A stretch of DNA of 64,000 nt from Paracyclopina nana (GCA_019096065.1 JAGUCH010000001.1:6138001-6202000); one strand, 5' to 3'. Counted from the stretch's first letter, positions 22,334-33,924 are shown. Numbers and translations are program-made. Notes: generated by a model not told the origin, from the letters alone.

Positions 22334-24661
22334 GGGACTGTATAAAAACCCCAAACTACCACAAACTAGCACAAACCAGCACAAACTTTTTAATCTTTAA
22401 AATTTCAATGTCGAAAGCTCCCCTATGATCAGGAGAGCTCAAATATGTACTTTTTTTTCATCAAATCCAATGGGAAGTACCTTAAATATCAACTTAAATT
22501 AATATAAGAATACTTTATAATAGTCTGATAGCACAAACCAGCACAAACCTTTAGATTTTCAAAATTCCTATGCCAAAAGCTCCCATATGTTGAGGAGGGC
22601 CCAAATTAAAATTTTCAGCCATCAAATCCAATGGTAAGTGACTTAAATATTAAACATTGTAATTGGTGCTATACAGTCTGTCCCGTAGATTTCTGTACAC
22701 TTTGAAATCAAAAGTTTGTGTTAAAGCTTCTGGAAATACTCGACACAATGGATACTGTTGGAAAGCTTGAAACTTAAGCCATCTTTTTTAGTTTTGAGAT
22801 TTTTAAAAAGTATTAATTCAAATTTTGATTTAGACCACAAAATTGATAGTTACTCCAAATTCACTCCCATTTTCACTGATTTTTTTTTATGAAAAGTCAC
22901 TTTCACAAAAAAACTATTTATTCAATTTCTCATAAAATTGGTTAAACATTTGATCTTCATAAACAAAATATCCCAAAGATGTGATGTTTAAAACACTAAT
23001 TTTGAAACTTTTTTAGTAGGCAGTGGCCTTATTGTCTTTTTTTACTGAAAAATATCCTTTCCAATCATCCACATTTCTGATGAGCCAGCACAGTGCTGCA
23101 AGATTTTTTTCATGAAAAAATGTCAAAAAAATAGCCAGGATTAGCTTAGCTGAAAATTTGGTCAATAATAGCCAATTTTGGCAAATTTCCTTTTTTGGGA
23201 GAAAAATTAAGGGTACCTCAGGAAAATTAAGTTTTCTCATTTTTTTTACTTTTAATTTCTTTTATCCATTGAAGCAAAAAAAGATGGCAAAAGATTCAAG
23301 CTTTCCAATGATATCCATTGTGTCTAATATTTCCCGAATTTGTAACACAAACTTTTGATTTCAAAGTGTACAGAAATCTACGGGACAGACTGTATAAAGA
23401 GTTTGGGCACAAACTAGCACAAACCTGCACAAACCAGCCCAAACCTTCATGAAATGTGTTTTTCATGCTACAGATCCTATTGGCTATGCATTTGACACTT
23501 TTTCTATTAATGAATGATACTTTTAACTTAAAAACTTAACAAGCACAAACCAGCACAAACCTTTAGATTTTCAAAATTCCAATGCCAAAAGCTCCCATAT
23601 GTTGAGGAGAGCCCAAATTAAAATTTTCAGCCATCAAATCCAATGGTAAGTGACTTAAACATTAACTTAAACATTGTAATTGGTGCTATATAAAGAGTTT
23701 GGGCCCAAACTAGCACAAACCTGCACAAACCAGCCCAAACCTTCATGAAATGTGTTTTTCATGCTACAGATCCTATTGGCTATGCATTTGACACTTTTTC
23801 TATTAATGAAAGATACTTTTAACTTAAAAACTTAAAAAGCACAAACCTTCATGAAAAGTGTTTTTCATGCTACAGATCCTATTGGCTATGCATTTGACAC
23901 TTTTTCTATTAATGAATGATACTTTTAACTTAAAAACTTAAAAAGCACAAACCAGCACAAACCTTTAGATTTTCAAAATTCCAATGCCAAAAGCTCCCAT
24001 ATGCTGAGGAGGGCCCAAATTAAAATTTTCAGCCATCAAATCCAATGGTAAGTGACTTAAATACTAACTTAAACATTGTAATTTGTGCTGGTTTGTGCTT
24101 TTTAAGTTTTTAAGTTAAAAGTATCATTCATTAATTTCATGAAGGTTTGGGCTGGTTTGTGCAGGTTTGTGCTAGTTTGGGCCCAAACTCTTTATATAGC
24201 ACCAATTACAATGTTTAAGTTAGTATTTAAGTCACTTACCATTGGATTTGATGGCTGAAAATTTTAATTTGGGCTCTCCTCAACATATGGGAGCTTTTGG
24301 CATTGGAATTTTGAAAATCTAAAGGTTTGTGCTGGTTTGTGCTTTTTAAGTTTTTAAGTTAAAAGTATCATTCATTAATAGAAAAAGTGTCAAATGCATA
24401 GCCAATAGGATCTGTAGCATGAAAAACACATTTCATGAAGGTTTGGGCTGGTTTGTGCAGGTTTGTGCTAGTTTGGTCCCAAACTCTTTATATAGCACCA
24501 ATTACAATGTTTAAGTTAATGTTTAAGTCACTTACCATTGGATTTGATGGCTGAAAATTTTAATTTGGGCTCTCCTCAACATATGGGAGCTTTTGGCATT
24601 GGAATTTTGAAAATCTAAAGGTTTGTGCTGGTTTGTGCTTTTTAAGTTTTTATACAGTCCC
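22334..24661. mobile_element. 2.3-kb fold-back element built from inverted and tandem units
   Basis: The termini GGGACTGTATAAAAAC and GTTTTTATACAGTCCC are exact inverted repeats. Inside, a unit containing GCACAAACCAGCACAAACC, CCAATGCCAAAAGCTCCC, CAAATCCAATGGTAAGTGAC and GGTGCTATATAAAGAGTTTG is repeated in direct orientation up to about 24085 and then in reverse to the right end. A shorter internal piece (TTCATGAAA... to CACTTTTTCTATTAATG) is also tandemly duplicated near 23720-23920. The structure would form long stem-loops. No transposase reading frame is present. The superfamily is unknown. Confidence 0.65.
22674..23392. mobile_element. 719-bp TA-flanked element nested in the fold-back element
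   Basis: The long inverted ends start CAGTCTGTCCCGTAGATTTC and finish GAAATCTACGGGACAGACTG, and the similarity continues inward for roughly 100 bases. It is flanked by TA on both sides (22672-22673, 23393-23394). Uninterrupted copies of the host unit in the same larger element read GGTGCTATATAAAGAG at this place, so removal of the insert plus one TA restores the empty site. This fits a Tc1/mariner-type non-autonomous element. No transposase is encoded. Confidence 0.75.
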
Positions 24662-24789
24662 TATATCCAGATTGACCCATTGAATTAAAGTGGCGTTTTT
24701 GTACGAGGGAGCTGGCTCTTTTTGACTTTTTGATATAGTTCACATCTGGCAGTTCATTTGTTGAACATGTCAACTACGCTCGCGCACTG

Positions 24790-26601
24790 ATGACGTCAAG
24801 CCGTCTGAACTCAGTGCCATCTAGTGCAGTCAGCTTGACTTCGGGTTCCTATACAAGACAAATAAAAGAGGATAATCTGGCTCCAATAGCGAAGGCCTCA
24901 GTTTACCAATTTATTCTTGCATCGGAAGGTAAGTTTAACTATCCCGAAACCTTTCACAACAAAGTAGGCTAGTGCAGACCCATCTCGTAAGGCTATTCTT
25001 GACGAAACAAAGAGATAAAATCACGAAATCTGTTCGTCATAACTGCGGTGGCGCTGCTATCACTAAAAGAGGGAACTAAAGTAGAAAGTAATGCAGATGC
25101 TGAAGCTAATGATTTCTAATATTATTCCCTACGAATTTTTCATTTTGAAATGCAATTTTAGCTTGGATATGATAATCAATTTATAATATAATCATCTTTA
25201 ACTTCAATGATATTGAATTTTCTAGCCCAGGCTTTAAAAACAGGAAGGGCTACTATCAGCATCTTTGCTACTTTTCTCATCTACTCCTATAAATCCAATG
25301 TGGCTTAATTTTTGCTGAAACTATTTTGTTTTGAAGTGAGTGTTGCCAGATTTTTTTTACTTCTCAAAAGCTCTCTATTTTGGCGTTTTCTGTGAAACTC
25401 TGGCAAATAATGAAATTGTGAATACTGATAAAATTCACAGTGTTCAACTTTTTTCGTCAGACGGGGTACCACAGTATAGTCCGACAGTTCATTGAAGTGA
25501 AGCTCAGCTAGTATGTCAGCTCATATTATAGATCATCTTGGGCTAGTGTAGTTAAATATTGCGTTGAACACAATTCAAGATGTGACAAAAAACCATCGAA
25601 TTACCCTTTACAGTTTTTAATTTAAAGGAAGAAAAATAATTGTTTAAAACATTTAAAAGTTTCTAGCTGAGAACATTAGAGTTACTTATGAATTTCAGAG
25701 CGGGTATCTCATCAATGGAGCAAAACCTTTCATGTCCAAAATGACAGTTTTCGGTCCATTAAGTTCCGTATAGCACACGTATCGTACTAGTATTCGAACT
25801 GTTGGAGCAAGCCTCATCAGGAATATTACAAATATGGCGTTTTTATTCCCGTTACTACTATTATTGTTGGAATGTTTGATTTTGATGCTGGCTTGTGATT
25901 TCAATAAGGCTGCGTCACTTTACTTGAATTCAAGCAATCCACGGTTTAACAATCGAGCTTGAAAATTGAACCAAAATGGAGGCTGATTCGGTGAAGGAGC
26001 TAGCTATGGCAAAGCTGTTCAATTGACAAAAGTCGAGTGCTTTTGAAGTCTGATTTCTCCATAGTGATTGGATGCGCACACAGTGGTCCGAAAACGGGCA
26101 AAACAAATTCCATCTTCCGCATCTTGGTGCAACAATGCGACGACGTGACGTCTTCTTCTTTTGTTAAGCTTGCTGGGGTCAAGTTAACGCTGCAACATAG
26201 CGTGTTCACCAAATGGATGGGTATCATGACACCAAAATTCAGGAAATGGACAAGTCTGGAGTCTAATTAAAATACTTGACAGAAACAAGCAAGAACACTT
26301 GATCAAGTAACTTTGTACTACATAAATATGCAGTCGAGAGTGGCATGTAAAGAATTTTTTGCCAGGAATTCTACCTTGGCTGACCTAACAGGGACATGAA
26401 GCCCTGAAATTAATTACTGTCAGGAAGTTTGTGGTTTTCTCAGATAACAGGTTACTAGTACAGAAAAATTATAAACTGCATTTCGAAGGAAAGTCCTTCA
26501 AAAATATGAACTATCGCCGCACTAACCAGTTTTGGAAGCTCCTCGCGGGTGCCAAAAAAAATCAATCTGAGACAAAACTGAGCTCGATGCAAAGCGAATG
26601 A
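24790..26601 (+). CDS. Small two-exon host gene, degenerate FLYWCH-like
   Basis: Exon 1 24790-24928 (ATG, donor AAG|GTAAGT, phase 1) fits exon 2 26444-26601 (acceptor GTTTTCTCAG, phase 1), giving 98 residues. Exon 2 reads NRLLVQKNYKLHFEGKSFKN, then NYRRTNQFWKLL, to a TGA at 26599-26601. The spacing (Ser...Leu...Tyr.+...Phe-Trp-Lys) recalls the start of a FLYWCH zinc finger, but the Cys and His ligands are missing, so a decayed or unrelated domain is equally possible. The stop lies three bases before the target duplication of the LTR element, and the poly(A) signal that suits this gene is now at 36777. A third, unseen exon between the two cannot be excluded. Confidence 0.4.
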
Positions 26602-26608
26602 GAAGAAC

Positions 26609-26808
26609 TGTAGCAGGATCCCGAGCCTGCGTACCTGCGCTCTCGCCTCCTTCTCGTGCGGTAGCACTACAATTGTACAGCAGTAAATAAACGACTATGC
26701 GCGAGCAAACAGCTCGACGACATATATCCTTCCAACTAAGATGGAGTCTTATAAGCTATAAGTTAGTAAGGTGTAACGCGTAGGTCTCAGAGTGTTCGAA
26801 CCCCTACA
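26609..26808 (+). repeat. 5' LTR
   Basis: 200 bp from TGTAGCAGGATCCC to AACCCCTACA. It contains AATAAA at 26686-26691. I see no strong TATA box upstream of that signal, so the promoter may be TATA-less. Confidence 0.95.
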
Positions 26809-28008
26809 AATTGGCGCGGTCGGTAGGACAACTCTTCGAGTACCGCAAAACACGCGACACCTTCGCTCCCGCCTCCATCCCTGGGGAAGTCGTTGTTTCC
26901 GACAACGACCAAATAAGACCGGGAAGAGGAAGCAACAATATTAGTGCGTTCCGGCTGAAAGTATGCCACGAACATCAACCTCACCCTCGCTGAGGCTACG
27001 GTGGCTGAGGCTACCAAAAGCTCACGAGAGGGAGCAACTTGGGCAGCAGATCCCGCCACCCGCGTCGTCCCCCGAGACACCGAGTGCGGATGCTGTGCCC
27101 CCTGGGTCCAAACACCAGGACCGTTTCCGCGTCGAGGCCGGGGTGCCCTTGAGAAGAGGCCATCTACCCCGGACCACCGGAAGCGCGCTACATAGTCGGC
27201 GCCGCATCACTCTGCAGAAGGATGTAACAAGCCACTAGTAATAATCGGTCACTGTACACGCATCGCGAATGCCAATAAACCAAATGTGACTAAGTTGATC
27301 AATCTATCGCTCATTCATGCTCCCAACTTAATTCGAATACCGCGCAGCGAACTGCCGGTCGGCCACGCTCACGCACGATCATTGGCCCGAGGCCGCGGCC
27401 TCCGGCCGCCCGGGCGGGTCACAACCCCCCTCAGGGCAGAGACCCAAATCACTGCAATCCAAGGCACTAAAATGCTGCTCTGCTCCAATGCATTCCACGC
27501 GTAATTGCCGTGGTGAATAGAGAAGCATTGGCCATCCTGCATCAAAGCAAGAGAGCAGTACAAGCAAGCCATAAACTGGCCCCTTTATGGGGGCTGCATG
27601 TGGCGCTTCACATGTGCAGAGCAATTAGTGGATTGTCTGTCAACGCACTAAAAGCCATCACTCTCAAATGCGCAGCATTCGCTCCAAACAACCTTCTTGT
27701 TAACGATCGTAAAACATCTCCTATCGGGGACCGGATCGCACAAACAATTCTAAATTGCTACGCTAAAACGATCCCCGAGGGTCGGAGAATTACAACGGAT
27801 GCTGCGGGTGAGCGGCCGCTGCATAGGGGACAAGAGAGGCTATAAAGATCGAGTACCAGGGGAAAAGTCACAGTTCTTTGGATCCGCTCCAAGTTGCTAC
27901 ACCCTGCTCTCGCGCTTTTTACGCCATTCTTGGTAATTATTCCTCTATTTGCTACGCTAGGGCATTGAAATCAACCTCTTTCACTTATGCAGCTGTCGCT
28001 CGCTCATC
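26809..28008 (+). other. Long 5' leader of the retrotransposon
   Basis: 1.2 kb between the 5' LTR and the gag ATG, GC-rich, without a long credible reading frame. TATAAAG at 27841 and TCACAGT at 27869-27875 are spaced like a TATA-initiator core promoter about 140 bases before gag. The region probably also carries packaging or splice signals, but no donor could be assigned. Confidence 0.6.
26812..26829 (+). other. Primer-binding site candidate
   Basis: TGGCGCGGTCGGTAGGAC begins three bases after the 5' LTR. TGG at the start is complementary to the CCA end of a tRNA, as expected. I cannot name the tRNA. Confidence 0.55.
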
Positions 28009-29379
28009 ATGCCTGTCGAACGATCTCCTCCTCACACCTCCGCAAACGAGGAGCTCGGGGCGTCCCCAGACAGCCACGAGTTGGGGCCACACCCCACCGG
28101 GCTCCAACAACGCTTCGAAGCCGATTTAAGCACCCTCGGGGCCCACGGGGCCGCCGCCGGGAGCCGTCCTGGCCTAGACCCTCTTGGGTTTCCGCGGAAC
28201 CAAGGATCGGCCGCTGAGGCCGCCACTGGGGCCAGGCCTCGCCCCGGGCCCGGGGCTAGGGCGGATCCGCCAAACCAACCAACTGAGACCGACCCGGCTG
28301 GCGCTAACCCCGACACTGAGGGGCTGTCGCAGTCGATGCTGCTGCAATTCCTGAAGTCCATGGAGGCCCAGCGGCAGGCGGATGCACAGGCCCGCAAACA
28401 GGAGGCCGAGCTACGGCTCCTGGAGATCAACACCCGCCGTCTTGAGGCTGAAAACGCCGCTGCTCGTTCCGGGCGCAAGCGCAAACTCGAAAAGTTCGAG
28501 GACACGGAAGCTGACAAGTGGCTCACCTTCCGCCTTCATGTGGAGGCCACCTTCTTGGGGTCCAAGGACACCGAGGCCACCAAGAAACTGGAGGTTAAGC
28601 ATGCCATGGTGGGCGCGGCACTTCGTACTATCAATGAGGTAGATCTGTTCCTGACGGACGAAAGCTTCACCCTCAAGCACCTGCTCGACGCCTACGAGAG
28701 GTTCTTCGTCACCGCTACGTCGTCCCAGGTGGCCCGTATAGCCCTCGAAACGGCCCATCAGCGCTCTGATGAAGGGATTCCCCAATGGCACGCTAGACTG
28801 CGCAGCATCTTCGTCCGCGCCAAGCCTGAGCTGGCCAAGGAGGTCGAGACCTACCCCGACTTGATCCATATGTTTGTGACCAAGCTTCACCACAAGGATG
28901 TGGTCATGGGCATCGCCGGGCACAAATTCACCACCATGGCCGACGCCTTGGAAGCTGCCAGTCAAGCTGAATGTTGGTTGTCGTTGGGGCAAGGTAAAGG
29001 CCGCGTCGCCGCCATGATTCCCGGAGCCGGCGACGACTCCACGATCGTATGCTTCTACTGCGAGCGTAAGGGCCACCGCAAGAGCGAATGCAGGACCCTC
29101 GACTCCGACAAGCGTAATGGCCGCTACGACTCCAAGATCGACAAGTGGGCTCACGCAGCTTCCCTCAACAAGGACCAGGCGGCTCGAGGACAGAGTTCCC
29201 GAGGTCGAGGACAAAGGCGCGCCTCCGACCAGAAAAGGACCTCCGATCGGCAAGGCTCGTCGGGCAAGACCAACAAAAAGTCTCGAGTCAATGAAATCTA
29301 CGAGGCCAAGCCCAAGGAAGAACCCGAATCCGAGGCCTCGGATGATGCGGCACCGGGAAACGACTCGACCCGGTTGTAG
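28009..29379 (+). CDS. gag: Gag polyprotein of the LTR element
   Basis: 456 residues from ATG 28009 to TAG 29377-29379, intact. Residues 1-105 are Pro/Gly/Ala-rich and disordered; a Gln/Ala/Glu-rich helical segment (about 108-155) leads into the capsid-like part (about 160-330, with ADKWLTFRLHVEATF and YPDLIHMFVTKL). A single CCHC zinc knuckle, CFYCERKGHRKSEC (C-x2-C-x4-H-x4-C), is at about 348-361, followed by a basic Arg/Lys/Ser tail. It assembles the virus-like particle and binds RNA. The 3' end overlaps the pol frame, which is offset by -1, and a slippery heptamer lies at 29355. Confidence 0.9.
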   Translation: MPVERSPPHTSANEELGASPDSHELGPHPTGLQQRFEADLSTLGAHGAAAGSRPGLDPLGFPRNQGSAAEAATGARPRPGPGARADPPNQPTETDPAGANPDTEGLSQSMLLQFLKSMEAQRQADAQARKQEAELRLLEINTRRLEAENAAARSGRKRKLEKFEDTEADKWLTFRLHVEATFLGSKDTEATKKLEVKHAMVGAALRTINEVDLFLTDESFTLKHLLDAYERFFVTATSSQVARIALETAHQRSDEGIPQWHARLRSIFVRAKPELAKEVETYPDLIHMFVTKLHHKDVVMGIAGHKFTTMADALEAASQAECWLSLGQGKGRVAAMIPGAGDDSTIVCFYCERKGHRKSECRTLDSDKRNGRYDSKIDKWAHAASLNKDQAARGQSSRGRGQRRASDQKRTSDRQGSSGKTNKKSRVNEIYEAKPKEEPESEASDDAAPGNDSTRL

Positions 29380-32300
29380 AGAGCTCCAGCCGGGTCCCCT
29401 CACCTTCCTCCATATTAGCAGCTCTCGACCACATCGCCAGCCATCAACGATTCATGGCCCAAGTCCCGATCCGCATCGGCAAGATCAAAGCCCGGGCCCT
29501 GGTCGACAGCGGCAACAGCTGGCGCATGTGCATCTCCGAGAATTTTGCCCGCCGACTCGGAGTTCTTCCACACGGTCTCCGGCCCATGCTCGACATGCCC
29601 GCGGTGGGCACCGCCCACGCACAGCAACGCCTCCAGGTCCTGGGGGAGTTACGGCAGCCACTGCGAGTGCAGCTGGGTAATCACCCTCACTCCTTCTCTA
29701 TCCGACCCGCAGTGGTACGGAACCTCTCCATGGATTTCAACTTGTCAGGGCCATTCTTGAGCCACCACCGCATCGACCAGCTCCACTCCCAAGGGACCCT
29801 GCGCGTGCACGGGAAGCAGATCCCGCTGGTGGGCGCCCTCCAACCCGCTGAGGATCAGGAAGAGTACGAAATCCGGATTCTGCGGCCCGTCAATATTCCA
29901 GCCCGCACTGTCACCCTGGTGGCCGCCGTAGCCCCTCACTGGCCCCACGGGTCCATGCGGGCCGCCGCCCTCGAGGCGGAGCCCCAGTTTGCCGCGCAGA
30001 CGCAGCTGGCGCCCTGGAACATTGCGTTAGTCCAGCCGCGGGCCGGCGGCAGCCTGGCAGTTGGGGTGCTGAACCCCCTGGATCACCCGCTCCGCCTTAA
30101 GGGCGGAGTGACCTACGGCACCCTCCGTGTCTACGAAGAAAACGAGGGCCCCAGCGGAACCGAGGCTACTCCCTCGGTGCACGCGGTGCGCACGCCGGTC
30201 ACCACCCGCAGTACCAGCCGAAAGCAGTCGGAGTCCGATGCCAAGCGCCGTTACGAGCAAGCCAACCTTATCATTGACACCTTCAAGCTGAACGAGAACG
30301 ACATGCTCAAAGAGAACCCCAAGCGGCTGGCTCAAGCCGCCACCCTGCTCGCGGCCCACGTCGGAGCCTTTTCGTTCGACGGTCGCACGGGGCAGACCAC
30401 ACTGGTCGAGCACGCCATAGACCTCAAGCCTGTGACAAAGCCCATCAACATCCGTCGGCGACCCATCAATCCGAACCTCGAGGCGTCCCTGAAGGAACAG
30501 ATCCAGAAGTGGTTGGATGAAGAAGTCATCACGCCCATCACTTCGCCGTGGTCCGCGCCTCTCGTTCCCGTCCGCAAGAAGGATGGCACGCTGCGATGGT
30601 GCGTAGATTATAGGGAACTCAACAAGGCCACTGTAGTCGACTCACACCCCATCGGAGATGTCAGGGACAACCTCAGCCGACTGGCCCGCTCCACAGTATT
30701 TTCGACGTTGGACGCGGTGGGTGCCTTTAACGTGGTTCCCATTCGGGCAGAGGACGTGGAGAAGACCACCTTTTCCACAGGAGATGGCTCATACGCCTTC
30801 CTCAAGATGCCCTTCGGCCTCACCAATGCGCCCAAGACATACAGCCGCCTCAATCGGATGGTTCTGGAGGGCATATCATGGGACGTTGCCCTGCCATACC
30901 TCGACGATTGCTTAGTCCATTCAACCGACTTCGAGTCCCACCTCCGCAACTTGCGCCTGGTGCTGCAGGCCCACGAGAAAGCAGGACTCCTGCTGAAGCC
31001 GTCCAAATGTCACCTGTTCCAATCCAGAGTGACATACTTGGGGCATGTTGTCACTCCTCAGGGCCTCGAGGTCATGCCAGCCTACATTGACCTCATCCGT
31101 GAATGGCCCTTGCCTAACACCAGGAAGCAGCTGCGTATCTTCCTTGGCAAGGCCAATTATTACCGATCCTTCATTGAGAAATACCAACATGTCGCGGCGC
31201 CCCTGTCGGACAAGCTCTCCAAGGACGACGGCACCAGCGACAACCATGTTTTTCAACCCAGCCCGGAGTTCCGGGCCGCTTTCGACGAGCTCAAGAAGAG
31301 GCTGACCTCTGCGCCTGTACTGGCCTACCCGGACTTCTCCTCGCCTAACCCCTTCATCCTGGACACGGATTTCTCACAAGAAAACAGGGCTGTTGGGGGG
31401 GTCCTTTCCCAAGTCCAAGATCGCAAGGAAAGAGTCATCTTATACGGCGCCAAGAAGCTGAACGCCGCTCAAAGCAATTATTCCGCTAATCAGGGCGAGC
31501 TGGTGGCCGTAATAATTTTCATCAAGCAATTCAAGTATTACCTGCAACACCGCCGTTTCATCCTGCGCACTGACCATCGGGCCCTCCTCTGGATCCGCTC
31601 CATGGAAGCGCCCACGGGAATGCTGGGCCGATGGCTCGACACCATCTCCAACTACGACTTCGAAGTGGTGCACCGGGCAGGAGTGAAGCACGGCAACGCC
31701 GATTCCCTCAGCCGAGCGCCCCACCTGGCACAGCGGGGTGACCATATCAGCTCAGACGTCTCTGATGATGACTTTTTCCGGGTGGCTAATCTCAAGCTGA
31801 TTCCCACGAAGCCGGAAGCGTGGGCTGCGGCCCAGGAGGAGGACGACGACCTGGTCCTTCTGAGACAGCTAGTCCGACTGAAACAATCGCCCTCGCAGGA
31901 GAACCTCAACGCCGCATCACCTCGAGGTCGCGTGCTACTGGAACAACTAAGTTCCATGACCATGGATCGGCAAGGTGCTCTTCGCTTGCTGGATCGGAAG
32001 AGGCAGACCTCGCGACTGGTGGTGCCCCGCCAGTGGCAGGAAGCCAGCCTCCGCCACGTACACGACACCATGGGACACCAAGGGCGCGACTCCGTGGTCC
32101 ACAGGGCAGCTCAGCACTTCTACTTCCCAGGCATGACGCGTCTGGCCGATGAAGTCGTCAAGTCCTGCCTCCTTTGCCAGCGGTCCAAGCCGGGCCAGAA
32201 AAATCAATTGCACACCCTCAAATCGCATTACGCGGGCTACCCGTTCCAGATCTTGAGCCTCGACTACGTAGGGCCGTTCCAGCCTTCATCGAACCGTCAC

Positions 32301-33440
32301 CGCTACTTGTTCACTGCTAAGTGCGTCTTCACCAAATGGATCGAAGCTTTCCCGTGCGGTTCCAATGATGCTGAAACAGCCGTGAGGTTTTTGACGACCG
32401 AACTCATCCCTAGATTTGGGCTTCCAGAGAGACTACAAACCGATCAAGGGACTCCTCTCACGGCCCAACTCATGCGTTAAGTATGAGCGGCCCTTGGGAT
32501 ACAGGCCACCACTACTCCTTCATACAACCCGCGCAGCAACCCGGTCGAACGGGCGCATCGGGATCTCAACGAGCTCATCAGGAAGATGGTCAAGGGTCGA
32601 TACGCGGACTGGGCCGAGGTCGTTCCCTTCGCCCTCTTCGTCCTCCGTACCACCAAAAACCGCTCCACGGGCATGGCACCATATGAAATGGTTTTCGGTC
32701 GCCAACCGTCGACCAACCTGGACTTGATCTTTGGGGACCCGCAGCCGGCTGTAGCAAAGGCCACGCAAGCAGGCCGATTCGCCAAGCAGCTGAAGGAGCG
32801 AATACAGCTGGCGCACGAATGGGCACGGAAAAACATCTCAAACTCGATCGAGCGACAACGACGGGCCTACCACATGGACAAGCGTGCGTTCATAGTGGGA
32901 CAGAAAGTGTGGCTGTTCACCCCGAAGGTTATTCCACGCATCTCCAAAAAGCTACAAACCTTCTGGACAGGACCTTGGACAATTGAAAAACGAGTGAACG
33001 AGCTCACTTACGAAATAGCACCAGACCCGTCTTGGGCTCGAGCTCGAAACCAGGTCGTCTCGGTAGACCGCCTTAAGTTGTACATCCCACCTGACCAAGA
33101 TCAAGGCAACGTGTCTACTGCACCACCGGCCGAGGATCTGGATCTGTCCATGTTAGGCGACGAATCCGCCGAATTCCTCGCGGACCCGCAACATGAAGTC
33201 GCGGCGGAGCCCGCTAATGACCTCGCTGTGCCTTATGAATATGCGGTGGCCCCGACGGACAGAGAATATGGGTTCCCAGAAGCCCGAGATGACCCCATCC
33301 CGAGTATGACTGCACCCGGTATCCATCCGATCCAGATGAACGCCCATCCACACCGGATAATGAGTCTCCACAGAATACTCCGCAACTGCCAAGCCCTCCT
33401 ACAGACGATGATGAGCCCAGGCGCACTAGCACCGTGGTGA
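29346..33440 (+). pseudogene. pol: Pol polyprotein (protease, RT, RNase H, integrase), two in-frame stops
   Basis: The frame is open from 29346; the first ATG is at 29454. The protease active site DSG is at residue 18 counted from that ATG (ALVDSGNSW). Reverse transcriptase has WCVDYRELNKAT, FSTLDAVGAF and the catalytic YLDD (482-485). RNase H has ILDTDFS, NQGELVAV and RTDHRALL. Integrase has a His-His-Cys-Cys zinc finger (HDTMGHQGR...CLLCQRSK, about 32060-32190), then the catalytic Asp residues in SLDYVGPF and QTDQGT. Stops TAA 32478-32480 and TGA 32484-32486 interrupt it just before the third catalytic residue (NPVERAHRD); the same frame then continues to 33440 with a GPY/F-like module (FWTGPWTIEKRVNELTYEI). 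Without readthrough the integrase would be truncated. Confidence 0.9.
29355..29396 (+). promoter_or_regulatory. -1 ribosomal frameshift signal between gag and pol
   Basis: In the gag frame the heptamer reads G GGA AAC (29355-29361), a known slippery class. A 5-nt spacer is followed by a 10-bp stem, GACCCGGTTG (29367-29376) with CAGCCGGGTC (29387-29396, one G-U pair) and a 10-nt loop that contains the gag stop. The pol frame opens after TGA 29343-29345 and is exactly -1 relative to gag. All parts of a standard frameshift site are present at the right distances. Confidence 0.8.
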
Positions 33441-33775
33441 AAAGGAAACGACGATCAAATGCAGAAATGTTGCAGGCTGACACCGAGCGATTCTTAGGCG
33501 GACCAGAGGCGGTCACCAAACGGTCTAGATCCAAAACACGCAGCGGTGACAGGAAAAGCACGACCGACGAGGATACGTTGCCACTGCAGCATTTGCAGGC
33601 CAACCCGCCAACCGTGCATCAAGCAACTAGGTATCTGCTTCCACCGCTAGAACCGCGGCCACTACCTCTTCGACCGACCATTCCGTCACCAATCAGAGAG
33701 GCCTCTCACTCAACATCATCGTCGGCACCATCAGCAGCTACCGCAGAAACGTGCGACGACGTGTTCCAGGACTAA
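33293..33775 (+). other. Integrase C-terminal tail in a shifted frame
   Basis: This frame, -1 relative to pol, is open after a TGA at 33290-33292, overlaps the end of the pol frame by about 150 bases and runs to a stop at 33773-33775. It reads as a Pro/Ser/Thr/Asp-rich disordered tail with a basic cluster (VVKRKRRSN) near 33440, whereas the pol frame over the same bases looks random after about 33310. Either pol has a third break here or the tail is reached by recoding. Confidence 0.5.
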
Positions 33776-33828
33776 TACAAACCAAGTGCAAAAAGACTAT
33801 AATACGCACCAATATTGCTCCCTCATGA

Positions 33829-33843
33829 CAAAGTTTGGGGGGG
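33829..33843 (+). other. Internal purine tract, possible second PPT
   Basis: CAAAGTTTGGGGGGG lies between the end of the pol tail and env. Similar purine tracts prime plus-strand synthesis next to the 3' LTR in Gypsy elements. Here it could be a central tract, or a relict marking where the ancestral element ended before env was added. Confidence 0.4.
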
Positions 33844-33924
33844 TGCACACACATTTATGCCACATTCATGCCATATTTCATATCACATATGTATCATAAC
33901 TGCATTATTAACACATGCTCATGC

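Noticed and set aside
22334-24661. CRISPR-like array, because of the repeated GCACAAACC words
   Set aside because: The repeats are irregular, occur in both orientations inside a transposon-like unit and have no unique spacers; the genome is eukaryotic.
26796-26808. GTTCGAACCCC in the LTR as a tRNA T-loop
   Set aside because: No acceptor stem or anticodon arm can be built around it; it is part of the LTR end present in both LTRs.
28411-29403. 330-residue antisense reading over gag
   Set aside because: It is a mirror of the GC-rich gag coding strand; gag has the zinc knuckle and the correct context, and the antisense reading has no domain.
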